64,000 nt of DNA from Acidiferrobacterales bacterium (GCA_947258385.1 CAMYII010000094.1:1-64000); one strand, 5' to 3'. Positions 47,261 through 56,766 are shown, counted from the first letter of the stretch. The notes: generated by a model not told the origin, from the letters alone. Numbers and translations: made by a program.

Positions 47261-48232
47261 GTGTACCGTCCGGGTCTCACCCTCGCCCTATTGCTGCTCG
47301 CGCCACTGACGATCCTGCTGGCGATGTTTGTCGGCAGCGTACAACTTGGATGGTCTGATATCCGGCAAGCGCTCGCCGGTGAGGGCGCGGGGATCGCCGC
47401 CACGCTGATCTTCGAGCTGCGCCTGCCACGGGCCCTGGGCGCGTTTGCCGTCGGCGGTATGCTGGCGCTGTCGGGCACGCTGCTGCAGGTGCTGCTGCGC
47501 AACCCGCTCGCTGATCCCTATATTCTCGGTGTTTCCGGCGGCGCCGCGGTCGCGGCGATGCTCTCTATGCTGTTCGGACTGGGCGCGGGCTGGGTCATGG
47601 GCGGCGCGCTCGGCGGCAGCCTGCTGTCGATGGTGCTGGTGTTCGGCCTGGCGCATGCGCGCGGCGCCTGGACACCCATGCGACTGCTCCTGACCGGGGT
47701 GGTGGTCGCCGCCGGCTGGGGGGCTGTCATCAGTTTTATCCTGGCGATCTCGCCCAATCATGACCTGCACGGCATGTTGTTCTGGCACCTGGGCGACTTG
47801 AGCCACGGCCGCCATCCACTCATCGGCAATCTCGTTTTGCTCACCGGCCTGGTATTGAGCTTTCCGCTGGCGCGCGCGCTCAACCTGCTCGCGCGCGGCG
47901 AGCTGACCGCCGCCGCGCTCGGCGAGAACCCGCTGCGGCTGAAGATCGCGGTCTATTTCATCGCCTCGCTGCTGACCGCCGCCGCGGTGAGTATCGCCGG
48001 CAGCATCGGTTTCGTGGGACTGATCATCCCGCACCTGCTGCGGTTGATCGGCGGCAGCGACCACCGCCTGTTGTTGCCGAACGCGGCGCTGCTCGGGGGC
48101 AGCTTCCTGGTCGTCGCCGACACCCTTGCACGCACTGTGTTGGCGCCGGTGCAGCTGCCGGTCGGGGTCATTACCGCACTGCTGGGGGTTCCGGTATTTC
48201 TCTACCTGCTCAACCGCGGCCAACAGCCATGA
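47261..48232 (+). CDS. btuC: Cobalamin ABC transporter permease
   Basis: 323 residues starting with GTG. About ten hydrophobic segments match the FecCD/BtuC family of importer permeases, including RLPRALGAFAVGGMLALSGTLLQ, NPLADPYILGVSGGA, the ATPase-contact region ALGENPLRLK, and GFVGLIIPHLLRLIGG. A role in vitamin B12 uptake rather than iron-siderophore uptake follows from the setting: btuD overlaps it by 4 bases, and a cobalamin riboswitch with btuB comes next. The cognate binding protein is the BtuF-like protein at 52609-53529. Confidence 0.9.
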   Translation: MYRPGLTLALLLLAPLTILLAMFVGSVQLGWSDIRQALAGEGAGIAATLIFELRLPRALGAFAVGGMLALSGTLLQVLLRNPLADPYILGVSGGAAVAAMLSMLFGLGAGWVMGGALGGSLLSMVLVFGLAHARGAWTPMRLLLTGVVVAAGWGAVISFILAISPNHDLHGMLFWHLGDLSHGRHPLIGNLVLLTGLVLSFPLARALNLLARGELTAAALGENPLRLKIAVYFIASLLTAAAVSIAGSIGFVGLIIPHLLRLIGGSDHRLLLPNAALLGGSFLVVADTLARTVLAPVQLPVGVITALLGVPVFLYLLNRGQQP

Positions 48233-49032
48233 CCGGTCTGCATACACAGGCGCTATTGCTGCAGGTCAGCGACCCGCGCGCCGGGACCCGAAAGACGCTG
48301 TGCCGGAACCTGACGCTCTCGTTCAACCGTGGCGAGAACTGGGCGATACTCGGGCCCAACGGCAGCGGCAAGACCACGTTGTTGCACACCCTCGCCGGCC
48401 TGCGCCCGCCCGACGGCGGCGGCGTACGCCTCGGCGAGCGCGACATCAGCGCATGGTCGCACCGCGAGCGGGCACGACAAATCGGTGTGCTGTTTCAACA
48501 GCAGGAGACCGTGTTTCCGGCGACGGTCATGGAAACCGTGCTGACCGGCCGCCACCCCTATCTGTCGGCCAGCCCGTGGCAGGCGATTTGGCAATGGGAA
48601 GACGCCGAGGACCGGCGGCGCGCGCGGGCGGCGCTGGCCGCGGTCGGGCTGGACGGATTTGCCCGGCGCCTGGTGACCACGCTCTCCGGCGGCGAGCAGC
48701 GGCGGGTGGAGCTCGCGACCTTGTTGACCCAGGACCCGCCGATCTGCCTGCTCGATGAGGCCACCAGCCACCTCGATCTCAAGCATCAGGTAGCGATGCT
48801 GGCGCTGCTGGCGTCACGGGTACACGAGGCCGACCGGTTGAACGTCTTTGTGCTGCATGACATCAATCTCGCCACCCGTTTCTGCGAGTACGGCGTGCTG
48901 CTTTTCGGCGACGGCAGCCACCGTCACGGGCGCCTGCAGGAGATCCTCGATGCCGATGCGCTCGAACGCCTGTACGACTGCCGCTTCCGCCGCATCACCG
49001 ACGACGGCCATTCCATTTACATTCCCGTGTAG
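48229..49032 (+). CDS. btuD: Cobalamin ABC transporter ATPase
   Basis: 267 residues. Walker A is LGPNGSGKTTLLHTLAG, the Q-loop lies in VLFQQQETVFPATVMETVL, the signature is TTLSGGEQRRVELATLL, Walker B is PPICLLDEATSHLDLK, and the switch histidine lies in VLHDINLATR. It powers import through BtuC. Its ATG overlaps the btuC stop (ATGA), so the subunits are translationally coupled. The C-terminal part (DALERLYDCRFRRI) is typical of the iron/B12 importer ATPases. Confidence 0.92.
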   Translation: MTGLHTQALLLQVSDPRAGTRKTLCRNLTLSFNRGENWAILGPNGSGKTTLLHTLAGLRPPDGGGVRLGERDISAWSHRERARQIGVLFQQQETVFPATVMETVLTGRHPYLSASPWQAIWQWEDAEDRRRARAALAAVGLDGFARRLVTTLSGGEQRRVELATLLTQDPPICLLDEATSHLDLKHQVAMLALLASRVHEADRLNVFVLHDINLATRFCEYGVLLFGDGSHRHGRLQEILDADALERLYDCRFRRITDDGHSIYIPV

Positions 49033-49125
49033 TCAGCAAGGACTTCCGCGGCTCGATATCCTCATGAACTCAAGGGCTTGAGCGCCGCGCTTGACCCAAC
49101 CTTCGGCTAGTCATACAGTGCAGGC

Positions 49126-49331
49126 CGCTTCAGGTGTTCCGCGGAAAACTCCTCGGAATGAAACGGGAAGCCGGTGAGCCTTTGCATACCCTCAAGGGCG
49201 ATTCCGGCGCTGCCCCCGCAACGGTAAGCGAGTTGCGGCGGATCACGAGCCACTGCGCGCAGGCGCGGGAAGGCGATCCGCACCGTACGTTGAGCCCAAC
49301 GGACGACTCGCAAGCCCGGAGACCGGCCCGA
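49126..49331 (+). promoter_or_regulatory. Cobalamin riboswitch upstream of btuB
   Basis: The conserved elements occur in order: the GGGAAGCCGGTGAG block at about 49165-49178, GCTGCCCCCGCAACGGTAA at about 49209-49227, and the B12 box AAGCCCGGAGACCGGCCC at 49312-49329, with pairing arms between them. The element lies 135 bp before the btuB start. Binding of adenosylcobalamin should block expression of btuB and the genes after it. Confidence 0.93.
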
Positions 49332-49466
49332 AGCGACACCCTTAAAAGTGCTGCGGCGGGCGGTGCGGGCGAGCCTACCGACTCCCCCTTCACTCGTCTC
49401 CCTGTCCCGCCAGGCGCTTTGACTGAACCAAACGGCGCGGGTGAGCGCCAGCGACGAGGAAATAAA

Positions 49467-51503
49467 ATGAAAAAAAACGTGTTGGCGATTGCCATCGCAT
49501 TGGCAGGCGGTGCCGTCTCGACGGTGCAGGCGGCCGAGACCGCGCAAGAGAACATCATCGTCAGCGCCAGCCGGCTCGACGAAGACACGCAAAACATCCC
49601 CACCAATGTCACCGTCCTGACAGCGGAGGACATCAAAGCCAGCGCCGCCAAGACCCTGCCCGAGCTGCTGGCCCTGGAGGCCGGCGTGCTTACGCGCAGC
49701 CTCTACGGTAACAACGCCGCGCGGGCCACGGTCGACATCCGCGGTTTCGGCGCCGCGTCCACCCAGAACACCCTGGTCCTGCTCGACGGACGCCGGCTCA
49801 ACGACATCGACCTGGCCGGTGTCGACTATGCGGCCATACCGCTCAACAATATCGAGCGCGTTGAAATCATCCGCGGCGGCGGTGCGGTGCTCTACGGCGA
49901 CGGCGCCGCGGGCGGCGCGATCAATATCATTACCAAGCGCCCCGGGCGCGCCGGCGTCAGTGGCAACGTCACCGCCGGTGGCGGGACTTATAACTCCGGA
50001 ACGGTTGATGCCGTGGTGTCACAGGCGGCGGGTGCGTTTTCCTACAATATCGCCGCCAACGGTATCAGCTCCGACGGCTATCGCGATAATAATGAGCTGG
50101 AGCAAAAAACCGCGCACGCCGATTTCCGTCTGACCCAGGCCAGGCAGGAATTCTTTCTCAAGCTCGGCGCCGATGACCAGGAACTGGAACTGCCGGGCGC
50201 AAGACTCGTGGATCCGAGCACCGGCGTCGACGAACTGGAAACCGATCGGCGCGGCAGCGGTACCCCGAATGATTTTGCCGACCAGACCGGCCACTTCGTC
50301 ACCGCCGGAATCACCCGATATCTTGCCGGCGAGACCGAGCTCATCATCGATCTCGGCCTGCGGGAAAAAGAGCAGCAGGCATTTTACGATGATTATTTCG
50401 GATCCGGCTTCAGCAATTATCTGGACACCGAGCTTTCGACCTGGTCGTTCACGCCGCGATTGAAGACAAACTACCGCATCATCGGCCTACCAAGCACCGG
50501 CACGGTCGGCGTCGACTATTATCTCTCGGACTATGACTCTGAGCGTGCGCTCAACCCCGACACCCGCGATCAACCGATCCACCGTCTTGACATCGAACAG
50601 ACCAGCATCGCCGTCTACGGTCATAACCGCAGTCAACTCAGCGACAAAGCGTCGCTGACGCTGGGCCTGCGCTACCAGGAGGTCGATGTCGAGGCCCGGG
50701 ATACCTATGATCAGAATGCGCCGAAGCCACCGGCCCCCGACGCCGAGGCGCCCGACGAAGACACCTCGGACAAGGCGGCGATGTACACGCTCGGCCTGCT
50801 GCACCGGATCGGCCCCCGCGGCTCGGTGTTCGGCAACTTCGAGCAAAGCACCCGCTTCGCGACCGTCGATGAGCTCTACGACCGCTCACTGGATCTGTAC
50901 GTGCCGCTTGATCCGCAACGCGCACGCAGCTTCACGCTTGGCACGGACTACCAGTCCGGTCCCGGCGAGTTAAAGCTCAGCGCCTATTACATGCGCCTTG
51001 AAGATGAAATTCATTACAGCCCGGCCACATTCAGCAATGTCAATCTGGATCCGACCAAACGCTACGGACTGGAGCTGCTGACCCGCGGGCGGCTCGCCAA
51101 AACACTCACCGGGCGGTTCAACTATACCTTCATGCGTTCGCGCTTTCGTGACGGACCCTTTGAGGGCAACGACGTGCCGCTGGTGCCGACGCACAGCGCC
51201 AGTCTGTCGCTGCTGTGGTCACTGTCCGAACGCCTGCGCCTGTCTATCGTCGGCAACTATGTCGGCAGCAAACGCTTCGATAATGATCAGGAAAACACGT
51301 TCGAAAAAATCCCGGCCTACAAGACCGCCGACCTGAAACTGACCTGGACACCGGGCTCATGGACCCTCGCGGCGTCGGCCAATAACGTTTTCGATGAAGA
51401 ATACTTCGACTATGGGATACGAAGCACGTTCACCGCGGGCACATACAACGCCTACCCACTGCCGGAACGGAATTACTTTCTGTCCGTCGGCAGGGATTTC
51501 TGA
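49467..51503 (+). CDS. btuB: TonB-dependent cobalamin outer-membrane receptor
   Basis: 678 residues from ATG 49467, which has GAGGAA upstream; the open frame extends back through the riboswitch but is not coding there. A signal peptide ends near VQAAE. The next residues ENIIVSASRLDED form the TonB box region. The plug domain has NIPTNVTVLTAEDIK, ATVDIRGFGAASTQNTLVLLDGRR (in outline) and IERVEIIRGGGAVLYGDGA, followed by a 22-strand barrel ending in a terminal phenylalanine (SVGRDF). The riboswitch and btuCD identify cobalamin as the substrate. Confidence 0.93.
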   Translation: MKKNVLAIAIALAGGAVSTVQAAETAQENIIVSASRLDEDTQNIPTNVTVLTAEDIKASAAKTLPELLALEAGVLTRSLYGNNAARATVDIRGFGAASTQNTLVLLDGRRLNDIDLAGVDYAAIPLNNIERVEIIRGGGAVLYGDGAAGGAINIITKRPGRAGVSGNVTAGGGTYNSGTVDAVVSQAAGAFSYNIAANGISSDGYRDNNELEQKTAHADFRLTQARQEFFLKLGADDQELELPGARLVDPSTGVDELETDRRGSGTPNDFADQTGHFVTAGITRYLAGETELIIDLGLREKEQQAFYDDYFGSGFSNYLDTELSTWSFTPRLKTNYRIIGLPSTGTVGVDYYLSDYDSERALNPDTRDQPIHRLDIEQTSIAVYGHNRSQLSDKASLTLGLRYQEVDVEARDTYDQNAPKPPAPDAEAPDEDTSDKAAMYTLGLLHRIGPRGSVFGNFEQSTRFATVDELYDRSLDLYVPLDPQRARSFTLGTDYQSGPGELKLSAYYMRLEDEIHYSPATFSNVNLDPTKRYGLELLTRGRLAKTLTGRFNYTFMRSRFRDGPFEGNDVPLVPTHSASLSLLWSLSERLRLSIVGNYVGSKRFDNDQENTFEKIPAYKTADLKLTWTPGSWTLAASANNVFDEEYFDYGIRSTFTAGTYNAYPLPERNYFLSVGRDF

Positions 51504-51506
51504 ACC

Positions 51507-52049
51507 ATGGGTCTGCACACGACAACCGCCGCGCTACGCATCTTGCTCGCGATCTCGGTTGCCGTGCATGCGGCTGTATTGGGATTACGATCGAACACCG
51601 AGCTCAACAGTGCCACAGCCAAGCCGACAACACCGACCGCCAGGCCCATGCCGGAGGCGGTGCAAGAAGATCAGGCCACCGAGCCGGCACGCGTGAATCA
51701 TCTGCTCGGTGAGATGCAAACCGAGCTGTCACGCTACCTGACCTATCCACCGGTGGCGCGCAAGCACGGCTGGGAAGGCGAGGTGGTGCTACGGGTCACG
51801 ATTAACCAAAACGGCCGCCTCGCGGACGTACAGCTCGCTCAAAGTTCCGGTTATGATGTGCTCGATCGCGCCACGCTCGAGGCGCTCGCGCACATCGAGC
51901 GGCTGCCGGGCCTCGCGGGCAAGGCCGACCGCCGACCGCTGGTGCTGCGACTGCCGATCATCTATCAACTAACAGGAATGCGCTATGGGACACCGACTCT
52001 CCAAGATCTACACCCGAACCGGCGACTCCGGGACCACGACGCTGGGTGA
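51507..52049 (+). CDS. Short TonB-family energy transducer
   Basis: 180 residues starting 3 bases after the btuB stop. An N-terminal membrane anchor (LRILLAISVAVHAAVLGL) is followed by a short proline/threonine-rich linker (about 38-50), then the TonB C-terminal domain with LTYPPVARKHGWEGEVVLRV and AQSSGYDVLDRATLEAL. The linker is much shorter than in E. coli TonB. The last 65 bp overlap the adenosyltransferase gene in another frame, so the C-terminal tail (LQDLHPNRRLRDHDAG) looks like run-on sequence. It probably serves BtuB specifically. No exbB or exbD is nearby. Confidence 0.85.
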   Translation: MGLHTTTAALRILLAISVAVHAAVLGLRSNTELNSATAKPTTPTARPMPEAVQEDQATEPARVNHLLGEMQTELSRYLTYPPVARKHGWEGEVVLRVTINQNGRLADVQLAQSSGYDVLDRATLEALAHIERLPGLAGKADRRPLVLRLPIIYQLTGMRYGTPTLQDLHPNRRLRDHDAG

Positions 52050-52545
52050 CGGTTCGCGGGTCGACAAAGACAGCCTCCGCGTCGAGGCCTATGGGACGGT
52101 CGATGAGCTCAACAGCGTCATCGGCCTGCTGCTGACCCACGAGCTGCCGGATGACATTCGCCATACGCTGACCGACATCCAACACGAGTTGTTCGATCTT
52201 GGCGGCGAGCTGTGCATTCCCGGCCACGCCGCGATCGATGATACCCAGGTGACGCACCTGGAGACCCGGCTCGATGAACTGAACGCCGATCTCAAACCGC
52301 TGAAGGAATTCATCCTGCCGGGCGGCGCCGCGGCGGCGGCGCTGTGTCACCTGGCGCGCACGGTGTGCCGGCGCGCCGAGCGCCGCGCCGTCAGTTTAGG
52401 CAAAACGGAAACCGTGTCGGCACCTGCCATCAAATACCTCAACCGCCTGTCCGATCTGTTGTTTGTCATGGCGCGGGTATTGAACAAGCTCGCCGGGCAT
52501 CCGGACGTGCTGTGGCAACCCGGCAAAACCACCACGGGCGGCTAG
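51985..52545 (+). CDS. Cob(I)alamin adenosyltransferase, PduO type
   Basis: 186 residues. The N-terminus KIYTRTGDSGTTTLGDGSRVDKD binds ATP, and VEAYGTVDELNSVIG, FILPGG and RTVCRRAERR complete the PduO-type adenosyltransferase signature. It transfers the adenosyl group of ATP to cob(I)alamin to make coenzyme B12. The gene overlaps the TonB gene by 65 bp and is expected to respond to the same riboswitch. It converges on btuF. Confidence 0.95.
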   Translation: MGHRLSKIYTRTGDSGTTTLGDGSRVDKDSLRVEAYGTVDELNSVIGLLLTHELPDDIRHTLTDIQHELFDLGGELCIPGHAAIDDTQVTHLETRLDELNADLKPLKEFILPGGAAAAALCHLARTVCRRAERRAVSLGKTETVSAPAIKYLNRLSDLLFVMARVLNKLAGHPDVLWQPGKTTTGG

Positions 52546-52608
52546 CGCCAGCGGCCGGCAGGCGCAATCGATTGCCTCAGGTCCCAGTACGCCGCGATGC
52601 GCGGCCTG

Positions 52609-53529
52609 TCATCGACGCGCCGCCCTCGGGTCGGCCGCATCGCGTTTGGCCCTCGCCTGCTCCAGGGCCACACACATTTGCGTCGCGCCCTCGAGAATGC
52701 GCGGGCCGTGACGCTGGATGATATCAGGGGGAATGGAATACAGATTCTCGCCGCGCACCGCCTTGAGCTGCGGCCAGCGGCGCCAGCTGTCCAGCCACTC
52801 AGGCCGTTGCTGTCCCATGCCGCTGGCGATAATCACCTCCGGGTCCGCGGCCAGGACGTCTTCCAGCGCAATCGCCGGGGCGAGCACCGGCAATGAAGCG
52901 AACACATTCGACCCGCCGCAAAGCGCGATCACATCACTGATCAGGTGCTCGCCGTTGACCGTCATGAGCGGCCGGTTCCAGATCTCGTAGAACACGCGGA
53001 CACCGGGCCGGTCGCGGTATTGGCGGGCGAGTGCGGTGTATTGGCGGCGGAACTCAGCCGCGGCGCGCTGCCCCGCGGCCTGCCTGCCAGCGAGCCTTCC
53101 CAGACGTTCCAGGCTGCGGGGCACGTCTTCGATGCGCCGCGGATCGTTGATATAGACCGCGAAACCGAGCTCACCCAGCCGGACGACCTGCCCTTCAGGA
53201 TTGCCGCCGCCCCACGCCACGATCAGCTCGGGATCGAGCGCGGTGATGGCCTCCAGATCGAGCTGGGCATAGCTGCCAACGCGCGTGACGTTTTTCGCCG
53301 CTTGAGGATAGTTGCTGTATTGCACAACCCCGACCAGTTGCTCACCGGCGCCGACGGCGAACAGCAGCTCGGTGATGTGAGGCGCGAGACTGACAATGCG
53401 CTGCGCGGCACGCTCCAGCGTAACAGGCTTACCGCGGTCATCGGCGACTTCGAGCGACCCGTAACCTGGCTGTGTCCAGACCAACAACAACAACAAACAG
53501 CAACGGGCCCTGAACTTTATGAACGTCAT
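52609..53529 (-). CDS. btuF: Cobalamin-binding periplasmic protein
   Basis: 306 residues with a signal peptide (LLLLLVWTQPGYG). The class III binding-protein fold is shown by RIVSLAPHITELLFAVGAGEQLVGV, DLEAITALDPELIVAW, VFYEIWNRPLMTVNGEHLISDVI and a long connecting helix. WNRP and SLAPH are typical of BtuF, which hands B12 to BtuCD. It is on the minus strand, convergent with the adenosyltransferase and downstream of cobS. Two copies of the palindromic repeat separate it from cobS, so it may have its own promoter. Confidence 0.9.
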   Translation of the reverse strand: MTFIKFRARCCLLLLLVWTQPGYGSLEVADDRGKPVTLERAAQRIVSLAPHITELLFAVGAGEQLVGVVQYSNYPQAAKNVTRVGSYAQLDLEAITALDPELIVAWGGGNPEGQVVRLGELGFAVYINDPRRIEDVPRSLERLGRLAGRQAAGQRAAAEFRRQYTALARQYRDRPGVRVFYEIWNRPLMTVNGEHLISDVIALCGGSNVFASLPVLAPAIALEDVLAADPEVIIASGMGQQRPEWLDSWRRWPQLKAVRGENLYSIPPDIIQRHGPRILEGATQMCVALEQARAKRDAADPRAARR

Positions 53530-53531
53530 GA

Positions 53532-53625
53532 ATATTAACTTTCAACGCAAAGGCGCAGAGACGCAAAGAATTTGTTTTGATTAATGCGCTTACTTCGCAC
53601 CTTGGCGTTAAGCACTCCTATCAGT
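53532..53625. repeat. Dispersed palindromic CGCAAAG repeat, tandem unit A
   Basis: The first 48 bases (53532-53579) equal 40322-40369 exactly. The right arm, CGCACCTTGGCGTTAAGCAC, has lost the CTTTGCG word found in other copies. It begins 2 bases upstream of the btuF start and therefore makes up the btuF leader. Confidence 0.85.
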
Positions 53626-53630
53626 TTTTT

Positions 53631-53730
53631 ATACTAACTTCCAACGCAAAGGCGCTAAGACGCCGAGTTTTTGAGGCCATAGATGACTTTACCTTTGCGC
53701 CTTGGCGTCTTTGCGTTAAACACTCATACA
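53631..53730. repeat. Dispersed palindromic CGCAAAG repeat, tandem unit B
   Basis: The left arm is CAACGCAAAGGCGCTAAGAC and the right arm is TTTGCGCCTTGGCGTCTTTG continuing CGTTAAACACTC. This copy has both arms and lies directly after unit A, filling the gap between cobS and btuF. Confidence 0.85.
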
Positions 53731-53757
53731 AGGCGCTTCCGCCGAACGCTAAGCGCA

Positions 53758-54507
53758 TCAACTTACCAACGCCAGCACGACCAGGCTGCTCACCTCTGTC
53801 ACCTCAATCAGCGCGCCGGCGGTATCCCCGGTGGTCCCGCCGATGCGCCGATGCATCAGGGTCCAAAGCAAAAAACCGGCGACCGCGACCGCAATGATGA
53901 CCCAGATCCCGCGCCAGCCGAGGAACAGCAGCGTGACGAGCAAGGAGAGCACCACCGCGATGACGCCGCCCGCGTGCGGCAGGTGCTCCGCATGGGCGGC
54001 CCCGATGCCCTCCGTGCGCACGTAGGGGGTGGTGAGAAACAGGGCCACGGCCGCGGCGCGGGCGAGCATGGGGATGACCAGCAGCGCCGGCCACATGGGG
54101 AAGGATTGCGCCAGATCTTCCAGGCTCGCGAATTTGAGGATCAGTACCACGGTGACGATCACCAACGCCGCCGGACCGCTCAAGGGGTCCTTCAGGATCT
54201 TCAGCGTGCGCTCGCGATCGCCATGGCCCCCGAGCCAGGCGTCCGCGCTGTCCGCCAGACCGTCGAGGTGCAGCGCCCCGGTGATCAACACCCAAACCGT
54301 CAAGATCAACGCCGCCTGCAAGGCCGCGTCATTGTCCATGCTCAGTACCCGCACGCCGACCAGCACGATGCCGATGACGATGCCCACCAGCGGATACCAG
54401 ACGACCGAATGGCCCAATTCCTTGTCCGAGATCTCCGCCCGCTGCGGGACCGGGATCCGTGTCAGGAACTGCAGCGCCAGCAGAAAAGCACGAAACCGAT
54501 GGACCAT
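53758..54507 (-). CDS. cobS: Adenosylcobinamide-GDP ribazoletransferase (cobalamin synthase)
   Basis: 249 residues with several membrane helices. It joins adenosylcobinamide-GDP and alpha-ribazole to complete adenosylcobalamin. Signature blocks are FLTRIPVP near the start, FPLVGI-type WYPLVGIVIGIVL, and the acidic active-site region GALHLDGLADSADAWLGG followed by KDPLSGPAALVIVT. It is the last gene of the ampD-cobU-cobT-cobC-cobS series, 2 bases after cobC. Confidence 0.95.
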   Translation of the reverse strand: MVHRFRAFLLALQFLTRIPVPQRAEISDKELGHSVVWYPLVGIVIGIVLVGVRVLSMDNDAALQAALILTVWVLITGALHLDGLADSADAWLGGHGDRERTLKILKDPLSGPAALVIVTVVLILKFASLEDLAQSFPMWPALLVIPMLARAAAVALFLTTPYVRTEGIGAAHAEHLPHAGGVIAVVLSLLVTLLFLGWRGIWVIIAVAVAGFLLWTLMHRRIGGTTGDTAGALIEVTEVSSLVVLALVS

Positions 54508-54509
54508 TT

Positions 54510-55112
54510 TTATAGACTCCCCTTGTGAAACAGCAACCGCGGCAGGACCCGCTCGCCGTCATCGTCGACCCGAATGCGCGTCAGCCCGGCGTTGGGCACC
54601 TGGATGCGAAACAGATTGGCCAGCGGCATCTCCAGCACGTGACGCACGATCATTCGCACCATGCCGGCATGCCCGACGACCAACAGATGTCTGCCCCGAT
54701 GCCGGACGAGTAACTGATCCCAGGCAGCGACCACCCGGTCGCGAAAGGCCGTCACGGTCTCCGCGCCCGGCGGCGTGTGATTCACCGGGTCGCTCCAGAA
54801 GCGCATCAGCAGATCCGGTTCGGCCTGCATCAGTTCCGTGGCGGTGCGCCCCTCCCATTCGCCGAATCCGATTTCTTTCAGCCGGTCCTCGAGCTCCAGC
54901 GCGAGATCGTGCCGCTGCGCCAGTTCCCGGGCAAACTCCACGCATCGTAACAAAGGCGAGCTGATTATCACATCCCACGGGCATTGGCCGGCGACCGCCG
55001 CCCGCATCTGCGCCCAGCCCTCGGCGCTCAGCGGGTCATCGATCTGACCGCGGTACTTGTGCCCGCCGACCGGCGCGCCGTGGCGCATTAAATCGAGGGT
55101 CGTGGAGATCAT
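54510..55112 (-). CDS. cobC: Histidine phosphatase, alpha-ribazole phosphatase-like
   Basis: 200 residues from ATG 55112, which follows AGAGGA at good spacing; the open frame extends further back only as a shadow of cobT. The phosphoglycerate mutase-type R10-H11-G12 motif (DLMRHGAPV) holds the histidine that is phosphorylated. EIGFGEWEG and the second histidine block VVGHAGMVRMIVRHVL complete the active site. Between cobT and cobS the likely role is removal of the 5'-phosphate from alpha-ribazole phosphate. It overlaps no gene and is 1 base from cobT. Confidence 0.88.
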   Translation of the reverse strand: MISTTLDLMRHGAPVGGHKYRGQIDDPLSAEGWAQMRAAVAGQCPWDVIISSPLLRCVEFARELAQRHDLALELEDRLKEIGFGEWEGRTATELMQAEPDLLMRFWSDPVNHTPPGAETVTAFRDRVVAAWDQLLVRHRGRHLLVVGHAGMVRMIVRHVLEMPLANLFRIQVPNAGLTRIRVDDDGERVLPRLLFHKGSL

Positions 55113-55113
55113 G

Positions 55114-56211
55114 CTATTCCTCTTTGCCGGACACCCCGGCCTCGGCGAACGTGGCCATCCCGGCGTGCAGCACGACGGCCAGACGCAGCAGCGGCAGTGC
55201 CAGCGCCGCCCCGCTGCCCTCACCCAGGCGCAGCCCCAGATCCAGCAGCGGCTCGGCCCGCAGCGCCTGCAGCATGGCGCCCATGCCGGGCTCGGCCGAA
55301 CGGTGGGCATAGAGCAGCCAGTCAGATACCCGCGGCTGTAAACGCACCGCCGCCAGCGCCGCCGCGATCGCGATAAAGCCGTCCACCAATACCGGCATGC
55401 CACGCTGGGCGCAGCGAACAAAGGCGCCGGCCAAGGCGGCGATTTCGAACCCCCCGACGCAGCGCAACGCGCGCAAGGGGCCGTCCGTCGTCAGCGCGTG
55501 CAAGCGCAGGGCCTCATCGATGACGCGCGCCTTGCGGGCGACGCCTTCGGCATCCAACCCGGTCCCGGGCCCGACCAGCGCGCGCGCCGGCTGATCCAGT
55601 AACGCACATGCCAACGCCGTCGCGGGCGTGGTGTTGGCGATACCCATTTCACCACCGATGAAAAGCTGGGCGTCGCCTGCTATCGCCCGCTCCACCGCCT
55701 CGCGGCCGGCGTCCATCGCAGCCAGCAGTTCGGCCTCGTCCATGGCGGGCTCGCGCCGCAGGTTGGCGGTACCGGCGGCGATGCGCCGGGAAATAACGCC
55801 CGGCAGCGGACCCGGATCGCCGGCGGCGCCGACATCCACCACCTCTAGCGCCGCGCCCAACTCCCTCGCCAACACGCTGATGGCGGCCCCGCCCCGGGAA
55901 AAATTTCGCATCATCTCAACGGTCACGGACTGGGGAAAGGCCGACACGCCCTCCTGCGCCACACCGTGATCGCCGACGAAGACCACCACCCGCACCCGCT
56001 CAAGCGACGGTCGCCGGTCGCCCTGCATCGCCGCCAGCCGCATGGCCAATGCCTCCAGCCGGCCGAGCGAACCGGGGGGCTTGGTCAGCCGCCGCTGGCG
56101 CTCGCGCGCCTGCAAAAAGGCCTCATTGTCGAGGGTCTGCACGGGCGCCAGCCACCAATCGTCGCTCGTCACCAGGACATTGTTATTCGGGACATCGTTA
56201 TTGATGTTCAC
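55114..56211 (-). CDS. cobT: Nicotinate-nucleotide-dimethylbenzimidazole phosphoribosyltransferase
   Basis: 365 residues, the usual length. It activates 5,6-dimethylbenzimidazole by forming alpha-ribazole 5'-phosphate. Signature blocks are [41 protein letters not shown] (in outline), [39 protein letters not shown] and [17 protein letters not shown]. The C-terminal [15 protein letters not shown] is typical and contains the catalytic glutamate. It lies between cobU and cobC on the minus strand. Confidence 0.97.
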   Translation of the reverse strand: MNINNDVPNNNVLVTSDDWWLAPVQTLDNEAFLQARERQRRLTKPPGSLGRLEALAMRLAAMQGDRRPSLERVRVVVFVGDHGVAQEGVSAFPQSVTVEMMRNFSRGGAAISVLARELGAALEVVDVGAAGDPGPLPGVISRRIAAGTANLRREPAMDEAELLAAMDAGREAVERAIAGDAQLFIGGEMGIANTTPATALACALLDQPARALVGPGTGLDAEGVARKARVIDEALRLHALTTDGPLRALRCVGGFEIAALAGAFVRCAQRGMPVLVDGFIAIAAALAAVRLQPRVSDWLLYAHRSAEPGMGAMLQALRAEPLLDLGLRLGEGSGAALALPLLRLAVVLHAGMATFAEAGVSGKEE

Positions 56212-56221
56212 AACTCGCGAT

Positions 56222-56761
56222 TCAACCTTTCAACGTCTGCGCCAGACCCGCCACCACCAGAGTCACGCGATCGACCAGGGCGGCCAATTGCTGATGCAGC
56301 CGGCCCGCCTCGTCGCGATAGCGACGGGTCAACGCCCCCAGCGGGACTATGCCCATACCGACCTCATTGGAAACCAGAATAATGTGTCCCGGCAGCGCCG
56401 GCAGTACTTTTAATAAGGCCTCACATTCGCGTTCAAATACGGCCTCGTGTGTCCCGACGTTGCCGGGATCCGCTTCCGTCGGCACCAGCAGATTGCTCAG
56501 CCACAGGGTCAGACACTCGACAAGCAGGCAGCGATCCGCGGCCGCGTGCGTCCGCAGCGCCTGCGCCAGCGCCAGCGGCGCTTCCAGCACCTCCCAGGCC
56601 GCGGGGCGCCGCGCCCGGTGCCGCGCGATGCGCGCCGCCATCTCCTCATCGCCGGCGGTGGCGGTGGCGATATAGGTCACCGCTAGACCGGAGTCGCGCG
56701 CCCGCTGTTCGGCCAAGGTGCTCTTACCCGAGCGGGCGCCGCCTAGGATCAATTCACTCAT
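56222..56761 (-). CDS. cobU: Adenosylcobinamide kinase / adenosylcobinamide-phosphate guanylyltransferase
   Basis: 179 residues from ATG 56761 ([20 protein letters not shown]). The P-loop GGARSGKS at 7-14 binds the nucleotide, and [24 protein letters not shown] contains the guanylylated histidine region. [12 protein letters not shown] and [20 protein letters not shown] are diagnostic. It phosphorylates adenosylcobinamide and then attaches GMP, which is the salvage entry point for imported cobinamide. It is 5 bases downstream of ampD. Confidence 0.96.
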   Translation of the reverse strand: MSELILGGARSGKSTLAEQRARDSGLAVTYIATATAGDEEMAARIARHRARRPAAWEVLEAPLALAQALRTHAAADRCLLVECLTLWLSNLLVPTEADPGNVGTHEAVFERECEALLKVLPALPGHIILVSNEVGMGIVPLGALTRRYRDEAGRLHQQLAALVDRVTLVVAGLAQTLKG

Positions 56762-56766
56762 GGGGT

